DNA of 20,764 bases, taken from NCBI GenBank assembly GCA_038204505.1, contig JBBRCV010000081.1, positions 1 through 20,764 of the forward strand. The letters run 5' to 3'. Position numbers and translations under genes: made by a program. The first letter of the stretch is position 1; each line of letters starts with the position of its first letter. Shown here piece by piece: positions 1-7,544 of this stretch. The stretch is from Timaviella sp038204505 (GTDB lineage: Bacteria; Cyanobacteriota; Cyanobacteriia; Elainellales; Elainellaceae). The notes below the pieces were generated by a model. The model made no database searches and had not been told where the DNA came from. It was given only the letters and a program-made list of their open reading frames with translations.

Positions 1-268
1 ATTTCCCTCGCTAATGTGGGGTTGAGAAGAAAAGCTTAAGGCGTGGTTGCCTAACAACTTGTGCAACATTAGCGAGGTGAAACGATAAAATCGTTACAGC
101 CTAGCCTTCTGCTAACTCAGAAAGTCAGGTTAGCTGGTTAGGAGTGTTCTTACCACTTCTAGCCAGTGTCCTCACCTTAAGCCTGTTTTGCTGGTATCAA
201 AACCAGTGTTGATAAGCATAAGGGCAAAGGCAGCATTAAGACAAGTATTTGATAATAGGTTCGTGCTT
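1..268. other. Non-coding spacer downstream of the Uma2 gene
   Basis: No convincing gene is seen here. The spacer holds a perfect 12-bp inverted repeat (6-17 and 66-77) and several weak short inverted repeats. No clear intrinsic terminator for the leftward uma2 gene could be identified. Confidence 0.5.
6..77. repeat. 12-bp perfect inverted repeat, 48 nt apart
   Basis: CCTCGCTAATGT at 6-17 is the exact reverse complement of ACATTAGCGAGG at 66-77. The interior has no coding potential. It may be a hairpin or the ends of a small palindromic element. Its left side lies near the window edge, so a longer element cannot be excluded. Confidence 0.55.
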
Positions 269-1030
269 CTATTCAGCAACGCCGATTTTTGCCTGGACTT
301 CCTCTACAGAAAACCCTAACGACTCTGCAACCTGCTCAACACTCAGCCCAAGTTTTAGCAATCGAGAAATAGCATTAAGCCGAGCCTGTTCAGCTTCCTC
401 GGCACGTTGGCGTTCTTGTTCAGCACGTTGGTGTTCTTGCTCAGCACGTTGAGCAGTTTCTAAGTAAGTCACGAACTTTTCTCCATCAGGTCGATAAAGC
501 TCCAACTCACTTTCTAGCAGAACAAACCGAATGTTTAGACGAGGGCTAACCCAATCTGACATTTGAGGAATTATGTCTAGCCCCTCTTCATCTCGTAACC
601 AACCCTGCAAATGATTAGTTTGTGGATTGTAGATGTAGTATTCTTCTACACCGTAGCGATCGAAGAATAAAAGCTTTTTGTCCATTTCTTCAGGCGTATT
701 GCTAGGCGAAAGAATTTCAAACACCACTTGAGGAGCAACATTGCCTTCCTTCCACTGTTGATAAGAACTGCGCTTACCTCTAGGTCTGCCCATGGCAACC
801 ATGACATCAGGAGCGACGACAATGTTGTTACGTCCTTCGACGGGATACCAAAACAAATCGCCTGCTACAAAGAACTGAGGATCATCAACGAATAACCAAT
901 CTAAGTTTTGTTGAATCACCAAGATCCAACGAAATTGCTCAGTGTTATTCGCCATGGGTTGTCCGTCGCAGTCAGGGTAAATAATTTGTTCATCAGCCGA
1001 TCGCTGATCAGGTGAAAGTTGAGACACCAT
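269..1030 (-). CDS. Uma2 family (DUF820) PD-(D/E)XK nuclease-like protein
   Basis: This 253-residue protein belongs to the Uma2 family, which is greatly expanded in cyanobacteria. The family has a restriction-endonuclease-like fold but mostly unknown targets. Visible catalytic-type positions are Asp75 in VVAPDV, Glu105 in VVFEILSPSN and Lys118/119, followed by the family segment EYYIYNP near residue 130. Residues about 193-220 form a Glu/Arg/Gln-rich coiled coil. A helical tail (SRLLKLGLSVEQVAESLGF) follows and resembles the C-terminal tail seen on many Uma2 proteins. The ATG at 1030 is preceded by GGAG at good spacing, and this ribosome site touches the stop codon of the upstream recN gene. 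Only 9 nt separate the two genes, so co-transcription and coupled translation are likely. Family assignment is firm; nuclease activity and any link to RecN function are inference. Confidence 0.9.
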   Translation of the reverse strand: MVSQLSPDQRSADEQIIYPDCDGQPMANNTEQFRWILVIQQNLDWLFVDDPQFFVAGDLFWYPVEGRNNIVVAPDVMVAMGRPRGKRSSYQQWKEGNVAPQVVFEILSPSNTPEEMDKKLLFFDRYGVEEYYIYNPQTNHLQGWLRDEEGLDIIPQMSDWVSPRLNIRFVLLESELELYRPDGEKFVTYLETAQRAEQEHQRAEQERQRAEEAEQARLNAISRLLKLGLSVEQVAESLGFSVEEVQAKIGVAE

Positions 1031-1039
1031 GGCATTCTC

Positions 1040-2845
1040 CTATCTAGAACGAGTTTTGGTTTTTGCCGTTGATTTATTAGATGCAACCGTTAGAGATGAA
1101 CTGTTCTGATTTCGCGTGTTAGCAGCTTGCAGCAAAAGAGAATCCGCAAAGGCGATCGCTTCTTGATCCGATTGTCCTCCCGCAAGTTGCGCCAATTCTT
1201 CTCGCCGCTGATGTTCGTTCAATGGCATGACTCGCACCACAGTTCTCACGTCTTCTGATGTCGATTTAGCTGCACCCCGTTTGCCATCGGCTGGATCAAT
1301 GACCTGTTTATCGACGCGAAAATGATGGTCTGCGATCGCTGCCACAATCGGCTGATGAGTCACGCACAAAACCTGATGCCGATGGCTAAGTTGATGTAAC
1401 TTTTCAGCGATCGCCTGTGTCACGCGCCCCGAAACACCCACGTCAATTTCATCAAATACCATAGTGCTGACTGAATCGACCTGAGAGAAGCAGGCTTTCA
1501 GCGCTAACAAGAACCGACTCATTTCTCCGCCCGACGCGATTTCTGTCATGGGCTTTAAGGGTTCACCAGGGTTAGGGCTGAAGACGAATGTGATGCGATC
1601 GCTCCCTGTTGCAGTCGGTTGGCTGGCGGTAATTTCTACTTTGAACTGCACTCTGTCCATGGCTAGAGGCTTTAATTCTTTGAGTAAAAGGGCTTCTAGC
1701 TGGCGGGCGGCTTGCTTGCGTTGTTCGGTCAATTTGGCACAAGTTTGCAAAAGTTCTGCCTGGACTGCCTGATAATTTTGCTCCAAAACTTCTAAAGATT
1801 GACCGCTGCCGCTGAGTTCGGCAAGCTCTTGTTGGACGTGTTGTGTGTGAGCGATCGCCTCGACCAAAGTCGGACCATACTTACGACAAATTTGCTTCAG
1901 TTCAAGAATGCGATCTTCGACAGTTTGGAGGCGATCAGGATCAGTTTCGAGTGCCTCTCCATAGGCGTTAATCTGCCGCCCTGCTGCTTCGACTTGCGCC
2001 ATGGCTTCAATCACTAGTTCGAGAATGGGCTGCAAGGAATTGTCGTAGCGGGTCATGTCGATCAGCGTATTTTCGGCAGTGCCCAGTAAGTCGGCGCAAG
2101 CTTGGGAACCGCGATCGTTTTGGTAGAGCGCCTGGTAGACCTGATAGCTTTGCTGCTGAAGTTCAACGCTATGGCTGAGGCGTTGGCGCTCTTGCTCAAG
2201 CTGGGTTAGTTCATCGGGATCGCTAAGGTTGGCAGCGGTGAGTTCTTTTGCCTGATATTCAAAGAGATCGAGCTGCTGGAGGCGCTGTTGTTCAAACTGG
2301 CGACGTTTATCTAAGGCTTTGAATGCCTGCTGTGCCGCCATATAGACATCGGCGACGCTTTCGCGTTGTTCGACAAGCTGTACGCCGCCGAAACCGTCTA
2401 GCCATTCACGCTGAAGGTTCGCCTTGCCCAGCAGCAGGGTTTGCCCTTGGGCAGTAATTTCGAGGAGGCGATCGCGCAGAGCATCCATCTGTCCTTTATT
2501 CACCAGCACCCCGTTGACGCGCGATCGGCTACGGACACCGCTCCGCCCCGCCACCAACTCTCGGCTACAGACCAGCGATATATCATCGACCAATTCAATT
2601 TGCTGCTCTGCCAACCAGCCTAGCAGCCCCGGATCAAGGTCAAACGTTGCCTCAACGACTGCCCGCTCTGCCCCCGTGCGAATGACTCGACTCGACATTT
2701 TGCCGCCCAGTGCCGCATCTAGCGCATCAAGAATAATCGACTTCCCGGCTCCAGTTTCTCCGGTCAAAACATTTAACCCAGCGCCTAGCTCCAAGTCAAG
2801 GCGATCGACCAAAGCGAAGTTTTCAATCTGAAGAGAGATCAGCAT
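1040..2845 (-). CDS. recN: DNA repair protein RecN
   Basis: RecN is an SMC-like ATPase that acts in double-strand-break repair and recombination in the cytoplasm. The 601-residue length is near the usual size. Walker A is GETGAGKS (residues 29-36), at the end of an N-terminal ATPase lobe opening MLISLQIENFALVDRL. A long Gln/Leu/Glu-rich coiled-coil middle (about 160-380) follows. The C-terminal lobe has the ABC signature ASGGEMSR (437-444), Walker B TMVFDEID (461-468) and CVTHQP (494-499). The last 25 residues are a Ser/Thr/Lys-rich extension. The ATG at 2845 begins the conserved N terminus; no strong ribosome site is visible. Two LexA-box-like sites lie 83-120 bp upstream, suggesting damage-responsive control. 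The uma2 gene follows 9 nt downstream. Confidence 0.96.
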   Translation of the reverse strand: MLISLQIENFALVDRLDLELGAGLNVLTGETGAGKSIILDALDAALGGKMSSRVIRTGAERAVVEATFDLDPGLLGWLAEQQIELVDDISLVCSRELVAGRSGVRSRSRVNGVLVNKGQMDALRDRLLEITAQGQTLLLGKANLQREWLDGFGGVQLVEQRESVADVYMAAQQAFKALDKRRQFEQQRLQQLDLFEYQAKELTAANLSDPDELTQLEQERQRLSHSVELQQQSYQVYQALYQNDRGSQACADLLGTAENTLIDMTRYDNSLQPILELVIEAMAQVEAAGRQINAYGEALETDPDRLQTVEDRILELKQICRKYGPTLVEAIAHTQHVQQELAELSGSGQSLEVLEQNYQAVQAELLQTCAKLTEQRKQAARQLEALLLKELKPLAMDRVQFKVEITASQPTATGSDRITFVFSPNPGEPLKPMTEIASGGEMSRFLLALKACFSQVDSVSTMVFDEIDVGVSGRVTQAIAEKLHQLSHRHQVLCVTHQPIVAAIADHHFRVDKQVIDPADGKRGAAKSTSEDVRTVVRVMPLNEHQRREELAQLAGGQSDQEAIAFADSLLLQAANTRNQNSSSLTVASNKSTAKTKTRSR

Positions 2846-2927
2846 GATTTCGATACGATGACCAAGGGTTGATAGTTATAAGTTTATCGAGAATTAGAGA
2901 AGGGATGTGGTGCCATCAGGTTTATAC

Positions 2928-2941
2928 GGTACAGATGTTCT
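2928..2941. promoter_or_regulatory. LexA box upstream of recN, full consensus match
   Basis: The sequence GGTACAGATGTTCT matches every position of the cyanobacterial LexA-box consensus as I know it, RGTACNNNDGTWCB. It lies directly upstream of a minus-strand TATAAA (2921-2926) that could be the recN -10 element, so a bound repressor would cover the core promoter. recN is a classic SOS gene, which supports the reading. In some cyanobacteria LexA has other roles, so an SOS response is inferred. Confidence 0.65.
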
Positions 2942-2951
2942 CAATTAGACT

Positions 2952-2965
2952 AGTACAAATGTAAT
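2952..2965. promoter_or_regulatory. Second LexA-box-like site upstream of recN
   Basis: AGTACAAATGTAAT matches RGTACNNNDGTWCB at all but one position (A for C near the right end). Its start is 24 bp from the start of the first box, a little over two helical turns, so both sites could be occupied on the same DNA face. Confidence 0.45.
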
Positions 2966-2981
2966 CGAAAAATGCCTGGTT

Positions 2982-2999
2982 TTTACAATGCGTTACACA
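2982..2999 (+). promoter_or_regulatory. HLR1-like RpaB site (one mismatch)
   Basis: TTTACAAT-GC-GTTACACA fits the HLR1 consensus (G/T)TTACA(T/A)(T/A)NN(G/T)TTACA(T/A)(T/A) except for one C in the second half-site. HLR1 is bound by the response regulator RpaB in cyanobacteria. The site contains TACAAT, which could itself be a -10 element for rightward transcription. Confidence 0.45.
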
Positions 3000-3036
3000 G
3001 AACGTCCTGCGGGAAATGAGGTGATTTTTGGGAAAT

Positions 3037-3089
3037 ATTTAGAACAATCTAGGATGAAAGCGGGTTCTAGATGATGTTCTAAATTTTTT
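3037..3089 (+). terminator. Long hairpin with T tract inside the 5' region of the ABC1 kinase gene
   Basis: The arm ATTTAGAACAATCTAG (3037-3052) pairs with CTAGAT plus TGTTCTAAAT (3067-3084), giving 16 base pairs with a 2-nt bulge and a 14-nt loop. Six Ts follow at 3084-3089. On the plus strand it looks like an intrinsic terminator. There is no rightward gene upstream of it in this spacer, so it may instead attenuate a leader starting near the first HLR1 motif, or be a small palindromic element. Confidence 0.5.
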
Positions 3090-3182
3090 GGGGAGACGCG
3101 GCGCTTAGGAGGCGATCGCCCCTCTTCTAGACACCCTGATCGAATCTACCGCGCGGAAGATAGGAACAATCTTAAAGCTACT

Positions 3183-3200
3183 GTTACAATACGTTACATA
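3183..3200 (+). promoter_or_regulatory. HLR1 motif, full consensus match (RpaB site)
   Basis: GTTACAAT-AC-GTTACATA matches all specified positions of the HLR1 consensus. It contains TACAAT and overlaps TATAGT (3199-3204), both possible -10 elements, about 150 bp before the ABC1 kinase start. RpaB bound over a core promoter usually represses under low light; this role here is inference. Confidence 0.6.
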
Positions 3201-3351
3201 TAGTCATTGTTCTGATTTAACTACCTTCTGTTTCGTGGAATCCTACTCCCGATCGCCCCTTGCTTCTGTCAAAATTAAGTCTTGTCAGAATCAAACTTAA
3301 AGAAAATCGTCATAATAAGCACCCTTAACGCCCTTCCTCCCATTGCTACCC

Positions 3352-5361
3352 ATGCCAACCGTAACTCCCATTTCTAACTCATCTTCCGTCCCGGCTGTAG
3401 TGATGGAAAGTGAACTTCATCCTGCGCCTCAAGAGCATCTTAAGTCGATCCATGTGGTTGATGAGCCAGAAGCACCACGCTATGACCCAGAGGCGATCGC
3501 GGCTGAGTACGGGAAGCGTCCGTTCAAAGTATGGGGACGGCTGCTAGGGATTTTATGGACTTTTGTGACCTTTGTTTTGGCGCTACTGTGGGACAAGCAA
3601 ACGGGGCAGATCGAGAAAAATCAACGCAAGCGCGCCATTCGAGTCCGAGAGGTTTTGACAAGACTCGGTCCGGCATATATCAAAATTGGACAGGCGCTTT
3701 CGACTCGCCCCGATTTAGTGCCGCCTCAATATTTAGAAGAACTAACGCAGTTGCAAGATCAATTACCGCCTTTTTCTAACGAGTTGGCGTACCAATTTAT
3801 TGAAGAAGAATTGGGCGATCGCCCCGAAAATATCTATGCTGAACTAACTGCCGACCCGATCGCTGCTGCTTCATTGGGGCAAGTTTACAAAGGCAAACTT
3901 AAAAGCGGCGAAACCGTTGCCGTTAAAGTTCAGCGTCCCGGTTTAGCGCAACTCATTACTTTAGACCTATACATTTTGCGGCAAATAGCGGCTTGGGCAA
4001 GCAGCAACATTAAGCGAGTTCGCAGCGATGTAGTTGGCATCATGGACGAGTTTGGTGCCCGTATTTTTGAAGAAATGGACTATGCCCACGAAGGTCGTAA
4101 TGCCGAGCGGTTTGCTCAACTTTATGGGCATGTGCAGGATATTTACGTTCCCCGAATTTACTGGCAGTACAGCGGTCGGCGAGTGCTGACAATGGAATGG
4201 ATCAATGGCGTTAAGTTGACCAATACCAAGGAAATTCGTGAGCAAGGGCTGGATGCTCGCTACATGGTTGAGGTAGGAGTGCAATGCTCTCTATTGCAAC
4301 TGTTAGAGCATGGCTTTTTTCATGCCGATCCTCATCCCGGTAACCTGCTGGCAACGCCCGATGGCAAGCTGGCTTATCTAGACTTTGGCATGATGAGCGA
4401 AGTCAAGCCCTATCAGCGCTACGGATTGATTGAGGCAGTCGTGCATTTGGTTAACCGTGACTTTGAAGGCTTGGCAAATGACTACGTAAAGCTAGAGTTT
4501 CTAACGCCGGATACTGATCTCACTCCGATTATTCCCGCCCTTAAATCAGTGTTCGATGGCGCTTTAGGAGCAAGTGTAGCAGCGCTTAACTTTAAGAGCA
4601 TCACCGATCAGCTTTCTCAAGTCATGTACGATTTCCCATTCCGAGTACCTGCTTACTACGCCTTAATTATTCGGTCTTTAGTAACGTTAGAGGGAATTGC
4701 AATTAACGTTGATCCAGACTTTAAGGTGCTCAGTAAAGCGTATCCCTATGTTGCTAAACGCCTGCTTACTGATCAGTCGCCAGAGCTAAGAACTTCTCTG
4801 CAAGATCTTTTGTTTAAGGACGGTAGTTTCCGCTGGAATCGGTTAGAGAACCTGCTGAACAATGCTCAGGAGAGTCAAGACTATGACATTAATCAGGTGC
4901 TAGAGCAGACGGTTGAGTTTCTTTTTTCCGATCGCGGAGAATTTATTCGAGACTCGTTGGCAGAAGAAATTGTTAAAGGAGTGGATGATTTGGGGCGCAG
5001 TGCTTTAGATCAAGTTAAGCGTAATGTAGAAGGTTGGCTGGGCTGGGCTGATCAATCTAAGGGCAAGTCTGCTAGGAAGATTTTGACGACTCCTGAACCG
5101 AGCAACTTAGATCGGATTCTCAGGATTGTCGGGTTGTTGCGCGAAACGCCTGGATTTGATCCGATGGTTCTGGTTCCCTTAGTTCCTCGTTTATTCCTAA
5201 AGCCTGAATTGCAAGAGATGGGACAGCATATCGTAGGTGGATTGGCGCAACGAGCGGCAGCAAGGCTGATTCGTGAGGTGTTGTTGCAAGAGCCTAGCAG
5301 AGCGAGTCAGAACGGGAAGAAATCTGGCGTAATTGTGCCAAAGCTACCCGCTTCTAGATAG
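3352..5361 (+). CDS. ABC1/AarF/UbiB-family atypical kinase
   Basis: This protein belongs to the ABC1K/UbiB atypical kinase family, whose plant and cyanobacterial members act in prenylquinone metabolism and membrane-lipid stress responses. The ATG at 3352 gives 669 residues; a TTG at 3343 would add three. Key motifs are the family-specific KIGQ (111-114), the alanine-rich nucleotide loop AAAS (171-174) replacing the usual Gly loop, VAVKVQRP with Lys192, catalytic HADPHPGN (324-331) and DFG (344-346). A hydrophobic stretch (about 64-80) before the kinase core suggests membrane association. The C-terminal 240 residues form the extension typical of cyanobacterial and plastid members, with a hydrophobic proline-rich part near FDPMVLVPLVPRLFL. 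No clear ribosome site is seen. HLR1 motifs upstream hint at light control. An intrinsic terminator follows 24 nt after the stop. The substrate is unknown. Confidence 0.93.
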   Translation: MPTVTPISNSSSVPAVVMESELHPAPQEHLKSIHVVDEPEAPRYDPEAIAAEYGKRPFKVWGRLLGILWTFVTFVLALLWDKQTGQIEKNQRKRAIRVREVLTRLGPAYIKIGQALSTRPDLVPPQYLEELTQLQDQLPPFSNELAYQFIEEELGDRPENIYAELTADPIAAASLGQVYKGKLKSGETVAVKVQRPGLAQLITLDLYILRQIAAWASSNIKRVRSDVVGIMDEFGARIFEEMDYAHEGRNAERFAQLYGHVQDIYVPRIYWQYSGRRVLTMEWINGVKLTNTKEIREQGLDARYMVEVGVQCSLLQLLEHGFFHADPHPGNLLATPDGKLAYLDFGMMSEVKPYQRYGLIEAVVHLVNRDFEGLANDYVKLEFLTPDTDLTPIIPALKSVFDGALGASVAALNFKSITDQLSQVMYDFPFRVPAYYALIIRSLVTLEGIAINVDPDFKVLSKAYPYVAKRLLTDQSPELRTSLQDLLFKDGSFRWNRLENLLNNAQESQDYDINQVLEQTVEFLFSDRGEFIRDSLAEEIVKGVDDLGRSALDQVKRNVEGWLGWADQSKGKSARKILTTPEPSNLDRILRIVGLLRETPGFDPMVLVPLVPRLFLKPELQEMGQHIVGGLAQRAAARLIREVLLQEPSRASQNGKKSGVIVPKLPASR

Positions 5362-5384
5362 ATTTATTTTCTGATACTTTATTG

Positions 5385-5413
5385 AAAGTCTTCACTCTAG
5401 AAGACTTTTTTTT
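5385..5413 (+). terminator. Intrinsic terminator of the ABC1 kinase gene
   Basis: A perfect 9-bp stem (AAAGTCTTC at 5385-5393, GAAGACTTT at 5400-5408) with a 6-nt loop runs into a T tract at 5406-5413. It starts 23 nt after the stop codon and separates this gene from the downstream peptidase gene. Confidence 0.85.
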
Positions 5414-5471
5414 GTGAGCAATGATCCGAGAGAACGCGTTAAATTAGGAACTGTCGTTCAGAAGTTTCCCT

Positions 5472-7544
5472 ATGCCCCAGTCTGATCAGATCCCAACTAA
5501 ATTGAGCTACCCCGTCACGGTTACTGTTGACCAAGTAGACGATTACCATGGTCAAGCGATCGCCGATCCTTACCGCTGGCTCGAAGACCCTAACTCTGAG
5601 GAAAGCCAAGCTTGGATTGAGGCGCAAAACCAAGTGACGTTTGCCTATCTCAACGAAATTCCGATTCGTGAAACATTAAAGCAGCGCCTGACCAAGCTTT
5701 GGGATTATGAAAAGTTTGGGATTCCCTTTAAAGAAGGCGATCGCTATTTCTATTTCAAAAACGATGGCTTACAAAACCAAAGCGTTCTCTACACCCTGCC
5801 CGCTTTAGATGCCGAACCTAAAGTGCTGCTCGACCCTAACACGCTATCCGCCGATGGCACTGTTGCCCTCTCTGGTTTATCCATCAGCGAAGATGCGCGA
5901 CTGATGGCGTATGGCTTATCGATAGCGGGTTCCGACTGGCAAGAGTGGAAAGTGCGCGATGTAGAAACCGGAGAAGATTTGCCCGATTATCTTCAGTGGA
6001 TTAAGTTTTCGGGGGCTTCGTGGACGCATGATAATCAGGGCTTTTTCTACTCGCGCTATGCCGAACCGAATGAAGAAACGAAGCTAGAAGACGTTAATTA
6101 CTTTCAGAAACTTTACTATCATCGCTTGGGTACAACGCAGGCTGAGGATGTGTTGATCTACGAACGTCCTGACCAAAAAGAATGGGGATTTGAGGGCGGC
6201 GTTACAGAAGATGGACAGTATTTAATCATCTCAGTCTGGAAAGGCAGCCAGCCTAAAAACATGGTGTTTTACAAGGATCTGAGCAATCCTGACGATCCGG
6301 TTATAGAGTTAATTTCTGAGTTTGAAGCAAGCTATAGCTTTATTGATAATGACGGTACAACCTTTTGGTTTGAAACAGATTTAGATGCCCCTCGAAAACG
6401 GGCGATCGCCATCAACATCACTGATCCCAACAACGTTCAAGAAATCATCTCTCAAGCTGCTGAAACTTTGGAAGGCGTGGGCTTACTCAACAACCAATTT
6501 GTTACGTCTTACCTCAAAGATGCCCACACTCAAATCAAAATCTTTGACCTTACAGGTGCATTCGTGAGGGAAATTGAACTGCCTGGACTTGGCTCGGCAG
6601 GAGGATTTGGCGGCAAGCGCCACGACACCGAAACCTTTTACAGCTTTACCGGATTTACCACGCCTAATACTATCTACCGATACAACATGGTGACGGGAGA
6701 AAGCAGCCTTTTTCGACAACCTAATGTTGATTTCGATCCTTTGCAATACGAAACTCAACAGGTTTTCTACACCAGCAAAGACGGTACTAAAGTGCCCATG
6801 TTCATTACTCACAAAAAGGGACTGGTGTTAGACGGTACGAATCCAACTTACCTCTATGCGTATGGCGGTTTTAATATTTCAATTACCCCATCCTTTTCAC
6901 CCAGTAATTTAGTGTGGATGGAGTTGGGTGGAATTTACGCTGTTCCTAATTTGCGGGGCGGCGGCGAGTATGGCGAAGAGTGGCATCAGGCAGGCACGAA
7001 GCAGCGCAAGCAAAATGTGTTTGATGATTTTATTGCAGCGGCGGAATGGTTGATTGCTAATCACTATACATCACCGCAGAAATTGGCGATCGCCGGGGGC
7101 AGTAACGGCGGCTTATTAGTGGGAGCCTGTATGACTCAACGCCCCGATCTGTTTGGCGCAGCGCTGCCTGCTGTGGGCGTATTAGATATGCTGCGGTTCC
7201 ACAAATTTACCATTGGCTGGGCATGGTGTGAGGAATACGGTTCGTCTGACAATGAGAACGAGTTTGGGGCACTTTATGCCTACTCGCCGTTACACAATCT
7301 TAAGCCCGGTACAGCATATCCTGCAACCATGATCACGACCGCTGATCATGACGATCGCGTCGTTCCAGCCCACAGCTTCAAGTTTGCGGCGGCGTTACAG
7401 GCAGCACATCAGGGCGATGCACCTGTGATGATCAGGATTGAGACTAAAGCAGGACACGGAGCAGGGAAACCAACTGCGAAGGTGATTGAAGAGATTGCCG
7501 ATCGCTGGGCGTTCTTGGTGCGGTGTCTGGAGATTACTACGTGA
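5472..7544 (+). CDS. Prolyl oligopeptidase (family S9A)
   Basis: This is a serine peptidase that cleaves short peptides after proline, probably cytosolic since no signal peptide is seen. At 690 residues it has the family's usual length. The N terminus contains DPYRWLEDPNSEE (about 33-45), a strong S9A hallmark. A beta-propeller region covers about 75-420 and limits access to the active site. The C-terminal alpha/beta-hydrolase domain carries the nucleophile Ser544 in GGSNGG, an Asp at 627/628 in DHDDRVVP and His662 in AGHGAG, so the triad is complete. The ATG at 5472 lies close to the conserved start; only a weak purine stretch precedes it. Its TGA (7542-7544) overlaps the likely GTG start of cofG by 4 nt, suggesting translational coupling. 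A metabolic link between the two is not obvious. Confidence 0.95.
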   Translation: MPQSDQIPTKLSYPVTVTVDQVDDYHGQAIADPYRWLEDPNSEESQAWIEAQNQVTFAYLNEIPIRETLKQRLTKLWDYEKFGIPFKEGDRYFYFKNDGLQNQSVLYTLPALDAEPKVLLDPNTLSADGTVALSGLSISEDARLMAYGLSIAGSDWQEWKVRDVETGEDLPDYLQWIKFSGASWTHDNQGFFYSRYAEPNEETKLEDVNYFQKLYYHRLGTTQAEDVLIYERPDQKEWGFEGGVTEDGQYLIISVWKGSQPKNMVFYKDLSNPDDPVIELISEFEASYSFIDNDGTTFWFETDLDAPRKRAIAINITDPNNVQEIISQAAETLEGVGLLNNQFVTSYLKDAHTQIKIFDLTGAFVREIELPGLGSAGGFGGKRHDTETFYSFTGFTTPNTIYRYNMVTGESSLFRQPNVDFDPLQYETQQVFYTSKDGTKVPMFITHKKGLVLDGTNPTYLYAYGGFNISITPSFSPSNLVWMELGGIYAVPNLRGGGEYGEEWHQAGTKQRKQNVFDDFIAAAEWLIANHYTSPQKLAIAGGSNGGLLVGACMTQRPDLFGAALPAVGVLDMLRFHKFTIGWAWCEEYGSSDNENEFGALYAYSPLHNLKPGTAYPATMITTADHDDRVVPAHSFKFAAALQAAHQGDAPVMIRIETKAGHGAGKPTAKVIEEIADRWAFLVRCLEITT

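Larger units (their letters stand above)
2846..3351. other. Divergent regulatory spacer between recN and the ABC1 kinase gene
   Basis: This 506-bp spacer has no gene. From left to right it holds a possible -10 for recN (TATAAA on the minus strand, 2921-2926), two LexA-box-like sites (2928-2941, 2952-2965), an HLR1-like motif (2982-2999), a long hairpin followed by six Ts (3037-3089), a HIP1 octamer near 3112, and a perfect HLR1 match (3183-3200). Listed separately below. Confidence 0.7.

Noticed and set aside
49..142. Integron attC-like site (GCCTAAC at 49-55 with GTTAGGA at 137-143)
   Set aside because: The second core does not fit GTTRRRY, the inner arms do not pair and no integrase or cassette is visible.
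2424..2831. 135-codon frame antisense to recN
   Set aside because: recN is well conserved across this stretch and the antisense product has no recognisable features.
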